A stretch of 64,000 nt of DNA from Streptomyces echinatus (GCF_014203595.1 NZ_JACHJK010000001.1:560582-624581); one strand, 5' to 3'. Counted from the first letter of the stretch, positions 27,679 through 37,400 are shown. The notes: generated by a model not told the origin, from the letters alone. Program-made: numbers and translations.

Positions 27679-28964
27679 CCCGTGACCTGACCATCGCCGA
27701 GGTGCGGCTGACCCCGATCCTGGTCGCCGACGCGCCACTGCTCAACACCCAGGGCGTGCACCAGCCGTACACCCCCCGGCTGATCGTGGAGATCGTCACC
27801 GCCGACGGGATCACCGGGGTCGGGGAGACCTACGGCGACACCAAGTACCTGGAGCCGGCCCGGGCGCTGGCCGAACGGCTCACCGGCCGGTCGGTCATGG
27901 ATGTGAACGGGCTCTTCGGGATCGACCTCGCCGTGGACGCCTCCCGGGTGGAGGGCCGGACGGACGCCGGCGGACTGCGCGGAGTGCAGAGCGCCGGCAA
28001 ACTGCGGCTGTCCGTGCTCTCCGCCTTCGAGGTCGCCTGCCTCGACGCCCAGGGCAGGGCGCTCGGCCTGCCCGTGCACGCGCTGCTCGGCGGCAAGGTG
28101 CGGGACGCGGTCGAGTACAGCGCCTACCTCTTCTACAAATGGGCCGCCCACCCCGCGGGCGTCCCCGCCGAGCCCGACGAGTGGGGCGCCGCGCTCGACC
28201 CGGCCGGCGTGGTGGAACAGGCCCGCCGGCTCCGGCAGCGGCACGGATTCGGCTCGTTCAAGCTCAAGGGCGGGGTCTTCCCGCCCGACGAGGAGATCGC
28301 GGCCGTCCGCGCCCTCGCCGAGGCCTTCCCCGGACACCCGCTGCGGCTCGACCCCAACGGCGCCTGGTCCGTCGCCACCTCGCTGAAGGTGGCGAAGGAA
28401 CTCGGCGACGTCCTGGAGTACCTGGAGGACCCCACGCTGGGCACGCCCGCCATGGCCGAGGTGTCCGCGGCCACGGACGTACCGCTCGCCACCAACATGT
28501 GCGTGACCACCTTCGGCGAGATCAAGGAGGCGTTCACGCGCGACGCCGTGCAGGTCGTGCTCTCCGACCACCACTACTGGGGCGGGCTGCGCAACACCCA
28601 GCGGCTCGCCGCGGTCTGCGCCGCCTTCGGGGTCGGGGTGTCCATGCACTCCAACACGCATCTCGGCATCAGCCTCGCCGCGATGACCCAGGTGGCCGCC
28701 ACGGTCCCCGGCCTCCACCACGCCTGCGACTCCCACTACCCGTGGCAGCCCGAGGACGTCCTCACCGAGCGGGCCGTCTTCGTGGACGGCCGGGTCGCCG
28801 TGTCCGACGCGCCCGGCCTCGGCGTCGAGCTGGACCGCGACGAACTCGCCCGGCTGCACCGGCGGTGGGCCGAGGACGACGGCTGGCTGCGGGACCGCGA
28901 CGACGCGGCGGCGATGCGGACGGCCGAACCGCACTGGCGGACACCGGTGATGCCCCGCTGGTGA
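27675..28964 (+). CDS. gudD: Glucarate dehydratase
   Basis: Enolase-superfamily enzyme that converts D-glucarate (and usually L-idarate) to 5-keto-4-deoxy-D-glucarate. It has 429 residues. All active-site residues of the group are in place: Lys196/Lys198 in FKLKGG, Asp226 in LDPNGAW, Glu251 in EDPTLG, Asn274 in TNMCVT, Asp298 in LSDHHYW and His325 in SMHSNTHLG. With kdgD it gives a complete route to 2-oxoglutarate semialdehyde; the semialdehyde dehydrogenase and a dedicated glucarate transporter are not in the window. Confidence 0.95.
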   Translation: MTRDLTIAEVRLTPILVADAPLLNTQGVHQPYTPRLIVEIVTADGITGVGETYGDTKYLEPARALAERLTGRSVMDVNGLFGIDLAVDASRVEGRTDAGGLRGVQSAGKLRLSVLSAFEVACLDAQGRALGLPVHALLGGKVRDAVEYSAYLFYKWAAHPAGVPAEPDEWGAALDPAGVVEQARRLRQRHGFGSFKLKGGVFPPDEEIAAVRALAEAFPGHPLRLDPNGAWSVATSLKVAKELGDVLEYLEDPTLGTPAMAEVSAATDVPLATNMCVTTFGEIKEAFTRDAVQVVLSDHHYWGGLRNTQRLAAVCAAFGVGVSMHSNTHLGISLAAMTQVAATVPGLHHACDSHYPWQPEDVLTERAVFVDGRVAVSDAPGLGVELDRDELARLHRRWAEDDGWLRDRDDAAAMRTAEPHWRTPVMPRW

Positions 28965-29036
28965 CCGTCGCGTGGGCGTCCCGGAGCGTGACCTGGTGCA
29001 CACTGGCCAGAACCGCACCACGCCAGGGAGCGCACC

Positions 29037-30194
29037 GTGACGCCGTCACACACCCTCGCCGGAGAGGAACCGGAACACCTCACACAGGCAGCGCGCCGCC
29101 AGACACAGGTCGACCCGCTCGCCGCGCTGCGCGCCCCCGGAGACCCGCCCTGGGACGTCTACCTCACCGGCACGGTCTTCCTCGACATCATCTTCACCGG
29201 CCTGGACTCGGCACCGGTCCGCGGCACCGAGTCCTGGGCCCGGGGCATGGGCTCCAGCCCCGGCGGGGTCGCCAACATGGCCGCCGCCCTGGCCCGGCTC
29301 GGCCTGCGGACCGCCCTCGCCGCGGCCTTCGGCGACGACCACTACGGCGAGTACTGCTGGGACGCGCTGGAGCAGGGCGAGGGCATCGATCTCTCGGCCT
29401 CGCGGACCGTGCCCGGCTGGCACTCCCCGGTGACCGTCTCCATGGCCTACGAGGGCGAGCGGACGATGGTCTCCCACGGGCACGAGCCGCCGCCCGGCAC
29501 CGCGTTCGTCCCGGACGGGATCCCGGCCCGCCCGCCCCGCGCGCGGGCCGCCGTCGCCTCCCTCACGCCGGGGCGCAGCGCGCCGTGGATCGCCGGGGCG
29601 GCCCGTGCGGGCACCCGCATCTTCGCCGACGTCGGCTGGGACGAGACGGGTGCGTGGGATCTTTCCGGCCTCGCCGACCTGGAGCACTGCGAGGCGTTCC
29701 TGCCCAACGCGGAGGAGGCGAAGCGGTACACCGGCGCCGATTGCCCGCGGGTGGCCGCGCACGCCTTGAGCGCGTACGTGCCGGTCGCCGTGGTGACCCT
29801 CGGGGAGGAGGGGGCCTACGCGGTGGACCGGCGCACGGGGGAGGCGGCCGAGGTGCCGGCGATCGCCGTGGAGGCGCTGGATCCGACCGGGGCGGGGGAC
29901 GTGTTCGTCGCCGGGTTCGTGACGGGTTCCCTGGCGGGGTGGCCGCTGGCGGACCGGCTGGCCTTCGCGGGGCTGACGGCGGCGCTGTCGGTGCAGGAGT
30001 TCGGGGGGTCGCTGTCGGCGCCGGGGTGGTCGGAGATCGGGGCGTGGTGGCGGCGCGTGCAGTCCTTGCCGGGGCAGGAGCCGAGGGCGTTGGAGCGGTA
30101 CGCGTTTCTGGAGGGGCTGGTGCCGGAGCGGCTGGACCGGCCGTGGCCGCTGCGGCGGGCGGTGCCGACGATCGGGTTCGGCCGGTCCGGCTGA
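29037..30194 (+). CDS. PfkB-family carbohydrate kinase
   Basis: Ribokinase-fold sugar or nucleoside kinase, 385 residues from the GTG at 29037 (AGGGAG upstream). Signatures are SSPGGVANMAAALARLGLRT (PfkB motif 1, about residues 73-92), the anion-hole/catalytic DPTGAGDVFVAGFVTG (motif 2, Asp in GAGD as base) and FLPNAEEAKRYTG. The N-terminus has a 35-residue extension before VYLTGTVFLD. It follows gudD by 72 bp and may be cotranscribed, but the glucarate route needs no kinase, so its substrate may be another sugar acid or sugar. The C-terminal 60 residues beyond the kinase core are Trp/Arg-rich and unassigned. Confidence 0.82.
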   Translation: MTPSHTLAGEEPEHLTQAARRQTQVDPLAALRAPGDPPWDVYLTGTVFLDIIFTGLDSAPVRGTESWARGMGSSPGGVANMAAALARLGLRTALAAAFGDDHYGEYCWDALEQGEGIDLSASRTVPGWHSPVTVSMAYEGERTMVSHGHEPPPGTAFVPDGIPARPPRARAAVASLTPGRSAPWIAGAARAGTRIFADVGWDETGAWDLSGLADLEHCEAFLPNAEEAKRYTGADCPRVAAHALSAYVPVAVVTLGEEGAYAVDRRTGEAAEVPAIAVEALDPTGAGDVFVAGFVTGSLAGWPLADRLAFAGLTAALSVQEFGGSLSAPGWSEIGAWWRRVQSLPGQEPRALERYAFLEGLVPERLDRPWPLRRAVPTIGFGRSG

Positions 30195-30380
30195 CGCCCC
30201 CGGGGGGATGGGGCGGGTTTCCGGCTCGGTCTGCCGAGGAGTGGCCGGGTGTGGGGTGTGAGGTGGGTGCGGGAAAAGGCCTGGGGTGTTGTCAGTCCAC
30301 CGTCGTACCCTGGAGTCGCGAGGCCGCCCTCAGCTACGCGGCCGTGACGAGGAGGAAGCGCAGGCCTTCAGCGCCGGCCC

Positions 30381-31451
<1,071 letters not shown>

Positions 31452-31466
31452 AGACACGGCACCACC

Positions 31467-31964
31467 ATGTCGATCGACGTCAACAACGAGTCCGGCACCG
31501 AGGTAGACGAGCAGGCGATCCTCGACATCGCCCGCTACGCGCTCGCTCGGATGCGCATCCACCCGCTCTCCGAACTCTCGGTGATCGTCGTGGACGAAGA
31601 CGCCATGGAGCAGCTGCACATCCAGTGGATGGACCTGCCGGGTCCGACCGATGTCATGTCGTTCCCGATGGACGAGCTCCGGCCGCCGTCGAAGGACGAC
31701 GACGAGCCGCCGCAGGGACTGCTCGGTGACATCGTGCTGTGCCCGGAGGTCGCCACCAAGCAGGGGGCGGAGGCTCCCACGCAGCACTCCATGGACGAGG
31801 AGCTCCAGCTGCTCACCGTGCACGGCGTGCTGCACCTGCTCGGGTACGACCACGAGGAGCCCGACGAGAAGGCCGAGATGTTCGGGCTCCAGGCCGCCAT
31901 CGTGGACGGGTGGCGGTCCGAGCACGGTCTGACCGGGCCGTCCCCGGCGCCGACCGTCTCGTAA
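31467..31964 (+). CDS. ybeY: Endoribonuclease YbeY (rRNA maturation factor)
   Basis: Zinc metalloprotein needed for 16S rRNA 3'-end maturation and ribosome quality control. The 165-residue protein shows the H-x3-H-x5-H zinc motif in [13 protein letters not shown], and the upstream DVMSFPMDE and [10 protein letters not shown] blocks. The C-terminal extension after the zinc site is typical of actinobacteria. It lies between phoH and a CorC-like gene (10 bp to the next start), a widespread arrangement. Confidence 0.95.
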   Translation: MSIDVNNESGTEVDEQAILDIARYALARMRIHPLSELSVIVVDEDAMEQLHIQWMDLPGPTDVMSFPMDELRPPSKDDDEPPQGLLGDIVLCPEVATKQGAEAPTQHSMDEELQLLTVHGVLHLLGYDHEEPDEKAEMFGLQAAIVDGWRSEHGLTGPSPAPTVS

Positions 31965-31973
31965 GCGGGCCGT

Positions 31974-33275
31974 ATGTCTCCGCAGATCGTCGTCGGCGCG
32001 ATCGCGCTGGTCGTCGTGGCCTGGCTCGCCGCCTGTGCGGAGGCGGGCCTTGCGCGCGTCTCCAGCTTCCGCGCCGAGGAGGCCGTGAAGTCCGGCCGGC
32101 GGGGCAGCGCCAAGCTCGCCCAGATCGCCGCCGACCCCACCCGCTACCTGAACGTCGCCCTGCTGGTCCGGGTGGCCTGTGAGATGGCCGCCGCGGCGCT
32201 GGTGACCTACGCCTGTCTCCAGGAGTTCGACGCCACCTGGCAGGCGCTGCTGGTCGCCATCGGCGTGATGGTGCTCGTGTCGTACGTCGCCGTCGGCGTC
32301 TCCCCGCGCACCATCGGCCGCCAGCACCCCCTCAACACGGCCACCGTGGCGGCGTACGCGCTGCTGCCGCTGGCCCGGATCATGGGGCCCATCCCCTCGC
32401 TGCTGATCCTCATCGGCAACGCGCTGACACCCGGCAAGGGCTTCCGGCGCGGCCCCTTCGCCTCCGAGGCGGAACTGCGCGCGCTGGTCGACCTCGCCGA
32501 GAAGGAGTCGCTGATCGAGGACGAGGAGCGCCGCATGGTGCACTCCGTCTTCGAGCTGGGCGACACCTTGGTGCGCGAGGTGATGGTGCCGCGGACCGAC
32601 CTGGTCACCATCGAGCGCTTCAAGACCATCCGGCAGGCCCTCACCCTCGCCCTGCGCTCCGGGTTCTCCCGGATCCCGGTCACCGGCGAGAACGAGGACG
32701 ACATCGTCGGGATCGTGTACCTGAAGGACCTGGTCCGCAAGACGCACATCAACCGGGAGGCGGAGGGCGACCTGGTGTCCACGGCCATGCGCCCGGCCGT
32801 GTTCGTGCCCGACACCAAGAACGCCGGCGACCTGCTGCGGGAGATGCAGAAGGAACGCAACCACGTCGCCGTCGTCATCGACGAGTACGGCGGCACCGCC
32901 GGGATCGTCACCATCGAGGACATCCTGGAGGAGATCGTCGGCGAGATCACCGACGAGTACGACCGCGAGCTCCCGCCCGTGGAGGACCTCGGCGACGACC
33001 GCTACCGGGTCACGGCCCGCCTGGACATCACCGACCTCGGCGAGCTCTACGGCCTGGAAGAGTACGACGACGAGGACGTGGAGACCGTCGGCGGACTGCT
33101 CGCCAAGGCGCTCGGCCGGGTACCCATCGCCGGCGCCTCCGCCGCGGTCGACCTGCCCGACGGACGCCGCCTGCGGCTGACCGCGGAGGCCGCCGCCGGC
33201 CGCCGCAACAAGATCGTCACGGTGCTGGTGGAGCCGGTGCCCGTGCCCGCCGCCGAGAAGGACGAACCCGAGTGA
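31974..33275 (+). CDS. Hemolysin/CorC-family membrane protein (CNNM and CBS domains)
   Basis: A 433-residue membrane protein: an N-terminal DUF21/CNNM region with about three or four transmembrane helices (IVVGAIALVVVAWLAACAEAGL, the AALVTYACL region and VAIGVMVLVSYVAVGV, up to about residue 150), a pair of CBS domains (about 195-320, starting VREVMVPRTDLVTI and ending VVIDEYGGTAGIVTIEDILEEIVGEI), and a CorC_HlyC domain (340-430). Relatives are magnesium or cobalt efflux or transport modulators; the hemolysin name is historical. Its last codons overlap the MmcQ gene by 4 bp. Confidence 0.88.
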   Translation: MSPQIVVGAIALVVVAWLAACAEAGLARVSSFRAEEAVKSGRRGSAKLAQIAADPTRYLNVALLVRVACEMAAAALVTYACLQEFDATWQALLVAIGVMVLVSYVAVGVSPRTIGRQHPLNTATVAAYALLPLARIMGPIPSLLILIGNALTPGKGFRRGPFASEAELRALVDLAEKESLIEDEERRMVHSVFELGDTLVREVMVPRTDLVTIERFKTIRQALTLALRSGFSRIPVTGENEDDIVGIVYLKDLVRKTHINREAEGDLVSTAMRPAVFVPDTKNAGDLLREMQKERNHVAVVIDEYGGTAGIVTIEDILEEIVGEITDEYDRELPPVEDLGDDRYRVTARLDITDLGELYGLEEYDDEDVETVGGLLAKALGRVPIAGASAAVDLPDGRRLRLTAEAAAGRRNKIVTVLVEPVPVPAAEKDEPE

Positions 33276-33631
33276 GCCCCCGGGAGCTGCGCGCCCTCTG
33301 CCTGTCCTTCAACGCGGTCGTGGAGGACTTCCCCTTCAACCCGGAGGCCTCGGTCTTCAAGGTGCTGGGCAAGATGTTCGCGCTGACGAACCTGGACGCG
33401 CGGCCCCTCACGGTCAACCTCAAGTGCGATCCGGAGGACGCGATCCGGCTGCGCGGCGAGCACGAGGGGCTGATCGTCCCCGGCTGGCACATGAACAAAC
33501 GGCACTGGAACACCGTGACGGCCGACGGCGGACTCCCGGACCGGCTGGTCCGGGAGCTGGTCGAGGACTCGTACGACCTGGTCGTCGCCGGCCTACCGCG
33601 CGCCGAGCGGCTGCGGCTGGACCGTCCGTGA
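33272..33631 (+). CDS. MmcQ/YjbR family DNA-binding-like protein
   Basis: A small (119 aa) double-wing-fold protein; relatives bind DNA or act as accessory factors, but function in Streptomyces is unknown. The hallmark features are FPFNPEASVFKVLGKMFAL and LNLKCDPEDAIRL-like strand content (here TVNLKCDPEDAIRLRGEH), then the PGWHMNKRHWNTV stretch and a C-terminal helix LVRELVEDSYDLVVAGLP. The GTG start overlaps the upstream TGA, so it is the last gene of the phoH operon. Its 3' end overlaps the convergent exporter gene by 39 bp. Confidence 0.88.
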   Translation: MSPRELRALCLSFNAVVEDFPFNPEASVFKVLGKMFALTNLDARPLTVNLKCDPEDAIRLRGEHEGLIVPGWHMNKRHWNTVTADGGLPDRLVRELVEDSYDLVVAGLPRAERLRLDRP

Positions 33632-35032
33632 CCTGAGGCCCAGACCGACCAGGACGGCCGCGGCGAGGACCACGCCCGCGTCCAGGGCGAGGACCGTGTG
33701 CGCCCCGCTCAGCAGGTCGTCCGAGGTGGTGGCCAGCACGCCCAGCAGCGGGATACCGACCGTGAGGCCGACCTGCTGGGTGGAGGTCACCAGGCCGGTG
33801 GCCAGGCCCTGCTCCTCGTCCGGGACACCGGAGGTGACGGTGATCCCGTACGAGATGATCGCGCCCAGGTGGCACATGCTCGCCAGCGACACGGCGGCCG
33901 TGGCCAGCCACACCGACCAGCTGCGGTCGTTCAGCAGGACCAGGGCCGCCACCAGCGTGCCCTGACCGGCCAGCGAGCCCACCAGGGTGCGACGGGCGCC
34001 GAAGCGGCCGACGACCCTCGCCGCGAGCGTGCCGGCGACGGCCGACAGCAGGCCCTGGACGCCGAAGACCAGGCCCGTCTCGAAGGCCGACAGGTGCAGG
34101 ACCTCCTGCAGGTACAGGGTCAGCACGAAGATCACCGTCGACATCATCGAGAAGGTGACCAGACCGCCCACATTGCCCCAGGCCACCGTGCGGCGGCGCA
34201 GCATGGGGAGCGAGACGAGGGGGGACGCCGAACGGGACTCGATCACGGCGAACGCGGTGAGCAGCAGCAGGCCGGCGATCAGCGCGGTGACGACGTCCGT
34301 CCGGCCGAAGCCGTGGTCGGCGGCCGTGGACAGGGCGTAGATCAGCGACAGCAGACCGGTGGTGACGGTGACCGCTCCGGGCACGTCCAGCCGGGGGCGC
34401 TCAGGCGTGCGGGACTCCGGCAGCAGACCGGGCGCGAGCGGCAGGACGACCAGCGCGAACACCGTCAGCAGGGCCATCGTGGAGCGCCAGCCGAGCGTGT
34501 CCGTCAGCACACCGCCCGCGACCATGCCGATGGTGAAGCCCAGCGACAGCAGCGTGCCGGAGATGCCGAGGGCGCGGTCCCGGGCCGGGCCCTCCGGGAA
34601 GGTGGTGGTCAGCAGCGACATGCCGGCCGGCACGATCGCCGCCGCGGCGAGGCCCTGCAGCGCCCGCCCCGCGAGGAAGGACGCCGGGTCCCAGGCCAGC
34701 GTCGCCAGCAGCGAGGCCGCGCCGAACAGGCCCAGACCGGTCAGGAGCAGCCTGCGGCGGCCGTACAGGTCGCCGATGCGGCCGAACAGGAGCAGGAAGC
34801 CGCCCGAAGGCAGCGCGAACGCGGTGACCGCCCACTGCAGGGCGGACTGGCTCATGCCGAGGTCGTCGCCGAGGTCCGGCAGGGCCACGTTGAGGACGGA
34901 GAAGTCCAGCGCGACCATGAACTGGGCCGCGCACAGGACGAACAGGACGAGCTTGTCACGCGTCGACAGCCGGGGGGTGCCGAGCGGTGCGTCCGTGGAC
35001 GCGGACGGTGGGGTGGTGGTGTCGATCGCCAT
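33593..35032 (-). CDS. DHA2-family (EmrB/QacA) MFS drug exporter
   Basis: A proton-driven multidrug efflux pump with 14 predicted membrane segments in 479 residues. Family motifs are FMVALDFSVLNVALPDLGDDL (first helix, motif D1), GRIGDLYGRRRLLL (motif A), RALQGLAAAAIVPAGMSLL (motif B) and GISGTLLSLGFTIGMVAGG (motif C). The ATG is at 35030-35032 on the minus strand. It is divergent from an XRE-type regulator 92 bp away with a perfect palindrome between them, so that regulator probably controls it. Natural substrate not predictable. Confidence 0.92.
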   Translation of the reverse strand: MAIDTTTPPSASTDAPLGTPRLSTRDKLVLFVLCAAQFMVALDFSVLNVALPDLGDDLGMSQSALQWAVTAFALPSGGFLLLFGRIGDLYGRRRLLLTGLGLFGAASLLATLAWDPASFLAGRALQGLAAAAIVPAGMSLLTTTFPEGPARDRALGISGTLLSLGFTIGMVAGGVLTDTLGWRSTMALLTVFALVVLPLAPGLLPESRTPERPRLDVPGAVTVTTGLLSLIYALSTAADHGFGRTDVVTALIAGLLLLTAFAVIESRSASPLVSLPMLRRRTVAWGNVGGLVTFSMMSTVIFVLTLYLQEVLHLSAFETGLVFGVQGLLSAVAGTLAARVVGRFGARRTLVGSLAGQGTLVAALVLLNDRSWSVWLATAAVSLASMCHLGAIISYGITVTSGVPDEEQGLATGLVTSTQQVGLTVGIPLLGVLATTSDDLLSGAHTVLALDAGVVLAAAVLVGLGLRSRTVQPQPLGAR

Positions 35033-35085
35033 GCGACGAGCATCGGGTGATCGGAATACGGGTGGGGAGTCGGAACTTATGGTGG

Positions 35086-35099
35086 TGGTGGTACCACCA
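35086..35099. promoter_or_regulatory. Perfect 14-bp palindrome between exporter and regulator
   Basis: TGGTGGTACCACCA at 35086-35099 is fully symmetric around 35092/35093. It sits in the 91-bp divergent gap, 25 bp before the regulator start. A single operator here could repress both directions. Confidence 0.7.
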
Positions 35100-35123
35100 G
35101 AGACGACGGGGGAGGAGCGGTAC

Positions 35124-36002
35124 GTGCCGGCTGTGGGGGCGACGAGGAGTCAACGGCAGAACGAGCTGCGCGAGTTCCTGATGAGCCGGCGGGCCCGGGT
35201 CAGACCCGAGGAGGCCGGACTGCCGGGCGGCGGCGGCCGGCGGCGTACGCCCGGACTGCGCCGGGAGGAGGTCGCGGTGCTCGCCGGTGTGGGCGCCTCC
35301 TGGTACCAGTGGCTGGAGCAGGGCCGGGACATCTCCGTCTCCCCGCAGGTCCTCGACGCCGTGGCCCGGGTGCTCAGGCTCAGCGACGCCGAACGCCGGC
35401 ATCTGTACCTGCTGGCCGGACTGAACCCGCCGGCGCCCCAAGTGGCGCCCGAGAAGCGGGACATGTGCGACGGGCTGCGGAGGCTGATCGACACCTGGAT
35501 GCCGTACCCGGCCCACATCATGGACGTGTACTACAACTGCGTGATGTACAACGACGCCGCGGCCCTCGTGCTCGGGATGCGGCCGGACAACACGCAGAAC
35601 TGCCTGATCGACTTCTTCGCCGATCCGCTGTACCGGTCGCGCAGCAGCAGCTGGGAGCGGAACGCCCGCACGGTCGTCGCGCAGTTCCGGGCGGCGTGCG
35701 CGGCCCGGCCGGACGACGAGGGGTTCCAGTCGGTGCTGGCCGAGGCGTCGGCCCGCAGCCCCGAGTTCCGGGCGCTGTGGGCCGAGCGGGACATCGAGGA
35801 CCAGGGGCAGGTCCGCAAGGAGCTGGACCACCCGGTGGTCGGGCTGCTGGTCGTGGAGTCGACCGTGATGAAGGTGCCGGCCAGGCCCGATCTGATGATC
35901 GTGCTGCACGCCCCGCTGGACGAGGCGAACACCGCGGCGAAGCTGGAGTGGCTGGCGTCTCCGGAGGGGCGGCGGGGCGCCATGTACCCCGTGGCGGGGT
36001 GA
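35124..36002 (+). CDS. XRE/MmyB-like transcriptional regulator
   Basis: A DNA-binding regulator of 292 residues. The N-terminal helix-turn-helix (about 5-80) has RRTPGLRREEVAVLAGVGASWYQWLEQGRDISVSPQVLDAVARVLRL cut across its helices, typical of the MmyB-like XRE group, and the C-terminal MmyB ligand-binding domain (about 100-290) includes YYNCVMYNDAAALVLGM, NCLIDFFADPLYR and LDHPVVGLL. The start GTG 35124 has GGAGGAG 6 nt upstream; an earlier ATG at 35079 would place the operator palindrome inside the coding sequence. Divergence from a DHA2 exporter suggests control of efflux, with a small ligand as inducer (inference). Confidence 0.88.
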   Translation: MPAVGATRSQRQNELREFLMSRRARVRPEEAGLPGGGGRRRTPGLRREEVAVLAGVGASWYQWLEQGRDISVSPQVLDAVARVLRLSDAERRHLYLLAGLNPPAPQVAPEKRDMCDGLRRLIDTWMPYPAHIMDVYYNCVMYNDAAALVLGMRPDNTQNCLIDFFADPLYRSRSSSWERNARTVVAQFRAACAARPDDEGFQSVLAEASARSPEFRALWAERDIEDQGQVRKELDHPVVGLLVVESTVMKVPARPDLMIVLHAPLDEANTAAKLEWLASPEGRRGAMYPVAG

Positions 36003-36030
36003 ACCCGTCGTGGCTTCGTATGCTCGGGGC

Positions 36031-36384
36031 ATGACGGAGAGCAGCGCGCTTGACCCCGAGGACCGCAAGATCGTCACCCTGGCCCGTTCCGCGCGGGCCC
36101 GCAACGGTGTGCCCGAAGGGGCGGCCGTACGGGACGAGACCGGACGTACGTATGTCGCCGGGTCGGTGGAGCTCGCCTCGCTGAGGCTCAGCGCGTTGCG
36201 TACGGCCGTTGCCATGGCCGTGGCCTCGGGGGCGCGGTCTCTGGAGGCGGCGGCCGTGGTGAGTGACGCGGAGGGGGTGCCGGCCGAGGATCTGGCTGCC
36301 GTTGCCGATCTCGGGGGTGCGGGGACGCCGGTGCTGCTCGCCGGTGCCGACGGTGTGGTGCGGGAGACCGTTTCCGCCGGCTGA
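36031..36384 (+). CDS. Cytidine-deaminase-fold protein lacking catalytic residues
   Basis: A 117-residue protein often labelled cytidine deaminase in Streptomyces. The region matching the catalytic motif C/H-A-E-R-T-A reads Ser54-Ala55-Leu56-Arg57-Thr58-Ala59, so the zinc ligand and the catalytic Glu are both replaced. The protein has no Cys at all, so the PCxxC ligand pair is also missing. The fold is otherwise kept (VRDETGRTYVAGSVELASLRLSAL, LEAAAVVSD). It is probably a non-enzymatic scaffold or regulator. TATGCT lies 6 nt before the ATG, a leaderless layout. It is located in the conserved Streptomyces phoH-era region. Confidence 0.78.
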   Translation: MTESSALDPEDRKIVTLARSARARNGVPEGAAVRDETGRTYVAGSVELASLRLSALRTAVAMAVASGARSLEAAAVVSDAEGVPAEDLAAVADLGGAGTPVLLAGADGVVRETVSAG

Positions 36385-36388
36385 CGTA

Positions 36389-36465
36389 CCAGGGGGCTCC
36401 GCCCCCTCGACCCCCGTCCCGCCCGCGCGCCCACCCGTCTCAGTCCGCCGAAAGGGCACCGACCG
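36389..36465. repeat. Dispersed intergenic inverted-repeat element (copy B)
   Basis: AGGGGGC (36391-36397), TCC loop, GCCCCCT (36401-36407), then a GACCCCCGTCCCGCCC run, CGCGCCCACCC and a CAGTCCGCCGAAAGGGC block. It matches copy A (16264-16380) in order and much of its sequence. The 36385-36784 gap also holds GGTCG-rich sequence and a 17-bp motif described separately; I see no gene in it. Confidence 0.7.
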
Positions 36466-36664
36466 GGGTGGGTGCTCGGCCGGCTGGGCGTGTGCGGCCG
36501 GGGTGGAGGCTCGGTCCGCTGGGGTGGTTCTGTCGGTCGAGGCGGGGTCGGGCGCGGGCCGAAGTGCCCCGGGGTGGTTCGTTCGCTCGTCACCGAACAA
36601 AAGGTCGGCTGGAATTCAACCTTGTTGGGGGCTGGTCGGTCCGCGTCAATGGACCCCGTACCGT

Positions 36665-36681
36665 CCGACGGGCCGTCAGAT
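36665..36681. promoter_or_regulatory. Shared motif, copy 1, upstream of the small secreted protein gene
   Basis: CCGACGGGCCGTCAGAT, 104 bp before the ATG at 36785. It agrees at 13 of 17 positions with the motif at 37371-37387, which has nearly the same spacing to the next gene. The inner CCGACGG/CCGTCAG halves form an imperfect dyad. Confidence 0.5.
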
Positions 36682-36784
36682 CCGCACCGCCGCGCAGCGC
36701 GCCCGCACCCACCTGCGTCGGCCTCCCCGTCCGTCGGTGTCCCCACATGGCACTCCCCCCACACGGAAAGGGAAGCGGATCTCC

Positions 36785-37261
36785 ATGAGAGGCAAGCGCA
36801 CGGCAACGGGTGCGGCACTGGCCGCCGGGGCCCTCGCGGTCACCGGACTCGCCTTCGCGCCCACCGCGGCCGCCGTCACCCCCCAGACGGCGACCATCAA
36901 CGCGAGCTGCGGCATCTTCGGCGGTGGCGCGGCCACACTCACCGCCACCCAGAGCGGCAACGCGGCCACCATCACCCTCACCTCCTCCGCGATCAAGGCG
37001 CCCGTCGCGGTGGCCCCGGACTCGATCACCTCCACGCTCACCCTGGTCAAGGCGAGCGGCGGCACCACCGTCTTCAGCGGGACGAAGAACCCGGCCATGC
37101 CCAGTGGCTCGGCGGTCAGCGTCGGCCCGCTGCCCGGCACCGTGGCCTTTGGCGACAGCCTGGAGGCGTACGGCGGGTCGCTGAAGATGGTGATCTTCGG
37201 TGTCACCGTGACCTGCAAGGCCACGGCCAAGCAGTCGCCCGGCCCGTTCGTCTTCGACTGA
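36785..37261 (+). CDS. Small secreted protein of a WxL/DUF916-like cluster
   Basis: 158 residues with a classical Sec signal peptide (MRGKRTATGAALAAGALAVTGLAFAPTAAAV, cleavage near 30). The mature protein is Ser/Thr/Gly/Val-rich, predicted all-beta, with one Cys pair (ASCGIF and VTCKA). The GTKNPAMPSGSAVSVGP region resembles GPKKNTPVPGKAPFP in the N-terminal domain of the next protein, so they probably share a domain. GGAAAGGGAAG precedes the ATG. Relatives in Streptomyces databases often carry misleading enzyme names; no catalytic motif is visible here. I infer a cell-surface role from the neighbours. Confidence 0.72.
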   Translation: MRGKRTATGAALAAGALAVTGLAFAPTAAAVTPQTATINASCGIFGGGAATLTATQSGNAATITLTSSAIKAPVAVAPDSITSTLTLVKASGGTTVFSGTKNPAMPSGSAVSVGPLPGTVAFGDSLEAYGGSLKMVIFGVTVTCKATAKQSPGPFVFD

Positions 37262-37356
37262 GCCACCGGCCGGTCCGGAGCCGATCCGGTCGGCCCGGCG
37301 GCCGATCCGGCCCGTCCGGCTGAGCGATCTGTTCCGGATCGTGCCGTAACTCCCAC

Positions 37357-37400
37357 AGATGCCGCAGAAACTGATGATCCGTCAGATTTCTGCGGCATCT
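37357..37400. promoter_or_regulatory. Long hairpin carrying shared motif copy 2
   Basis: AGATGCCGCAGAAA (37357-37370) pairs with TTTCTGCGGCATCT (37387-37400) over 14 bp; the inner CTGA/TCAG extends it with a one-base bulge and a 7-nt loop. The loop side contains CTGATGATCCGTCAGAT (37371-37387), the partner of 36665-36681, 100 bp before the start at 37487. It is either an operator, an RNA structure, or a terminator of the upstream gene. Confidence 0.6.
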
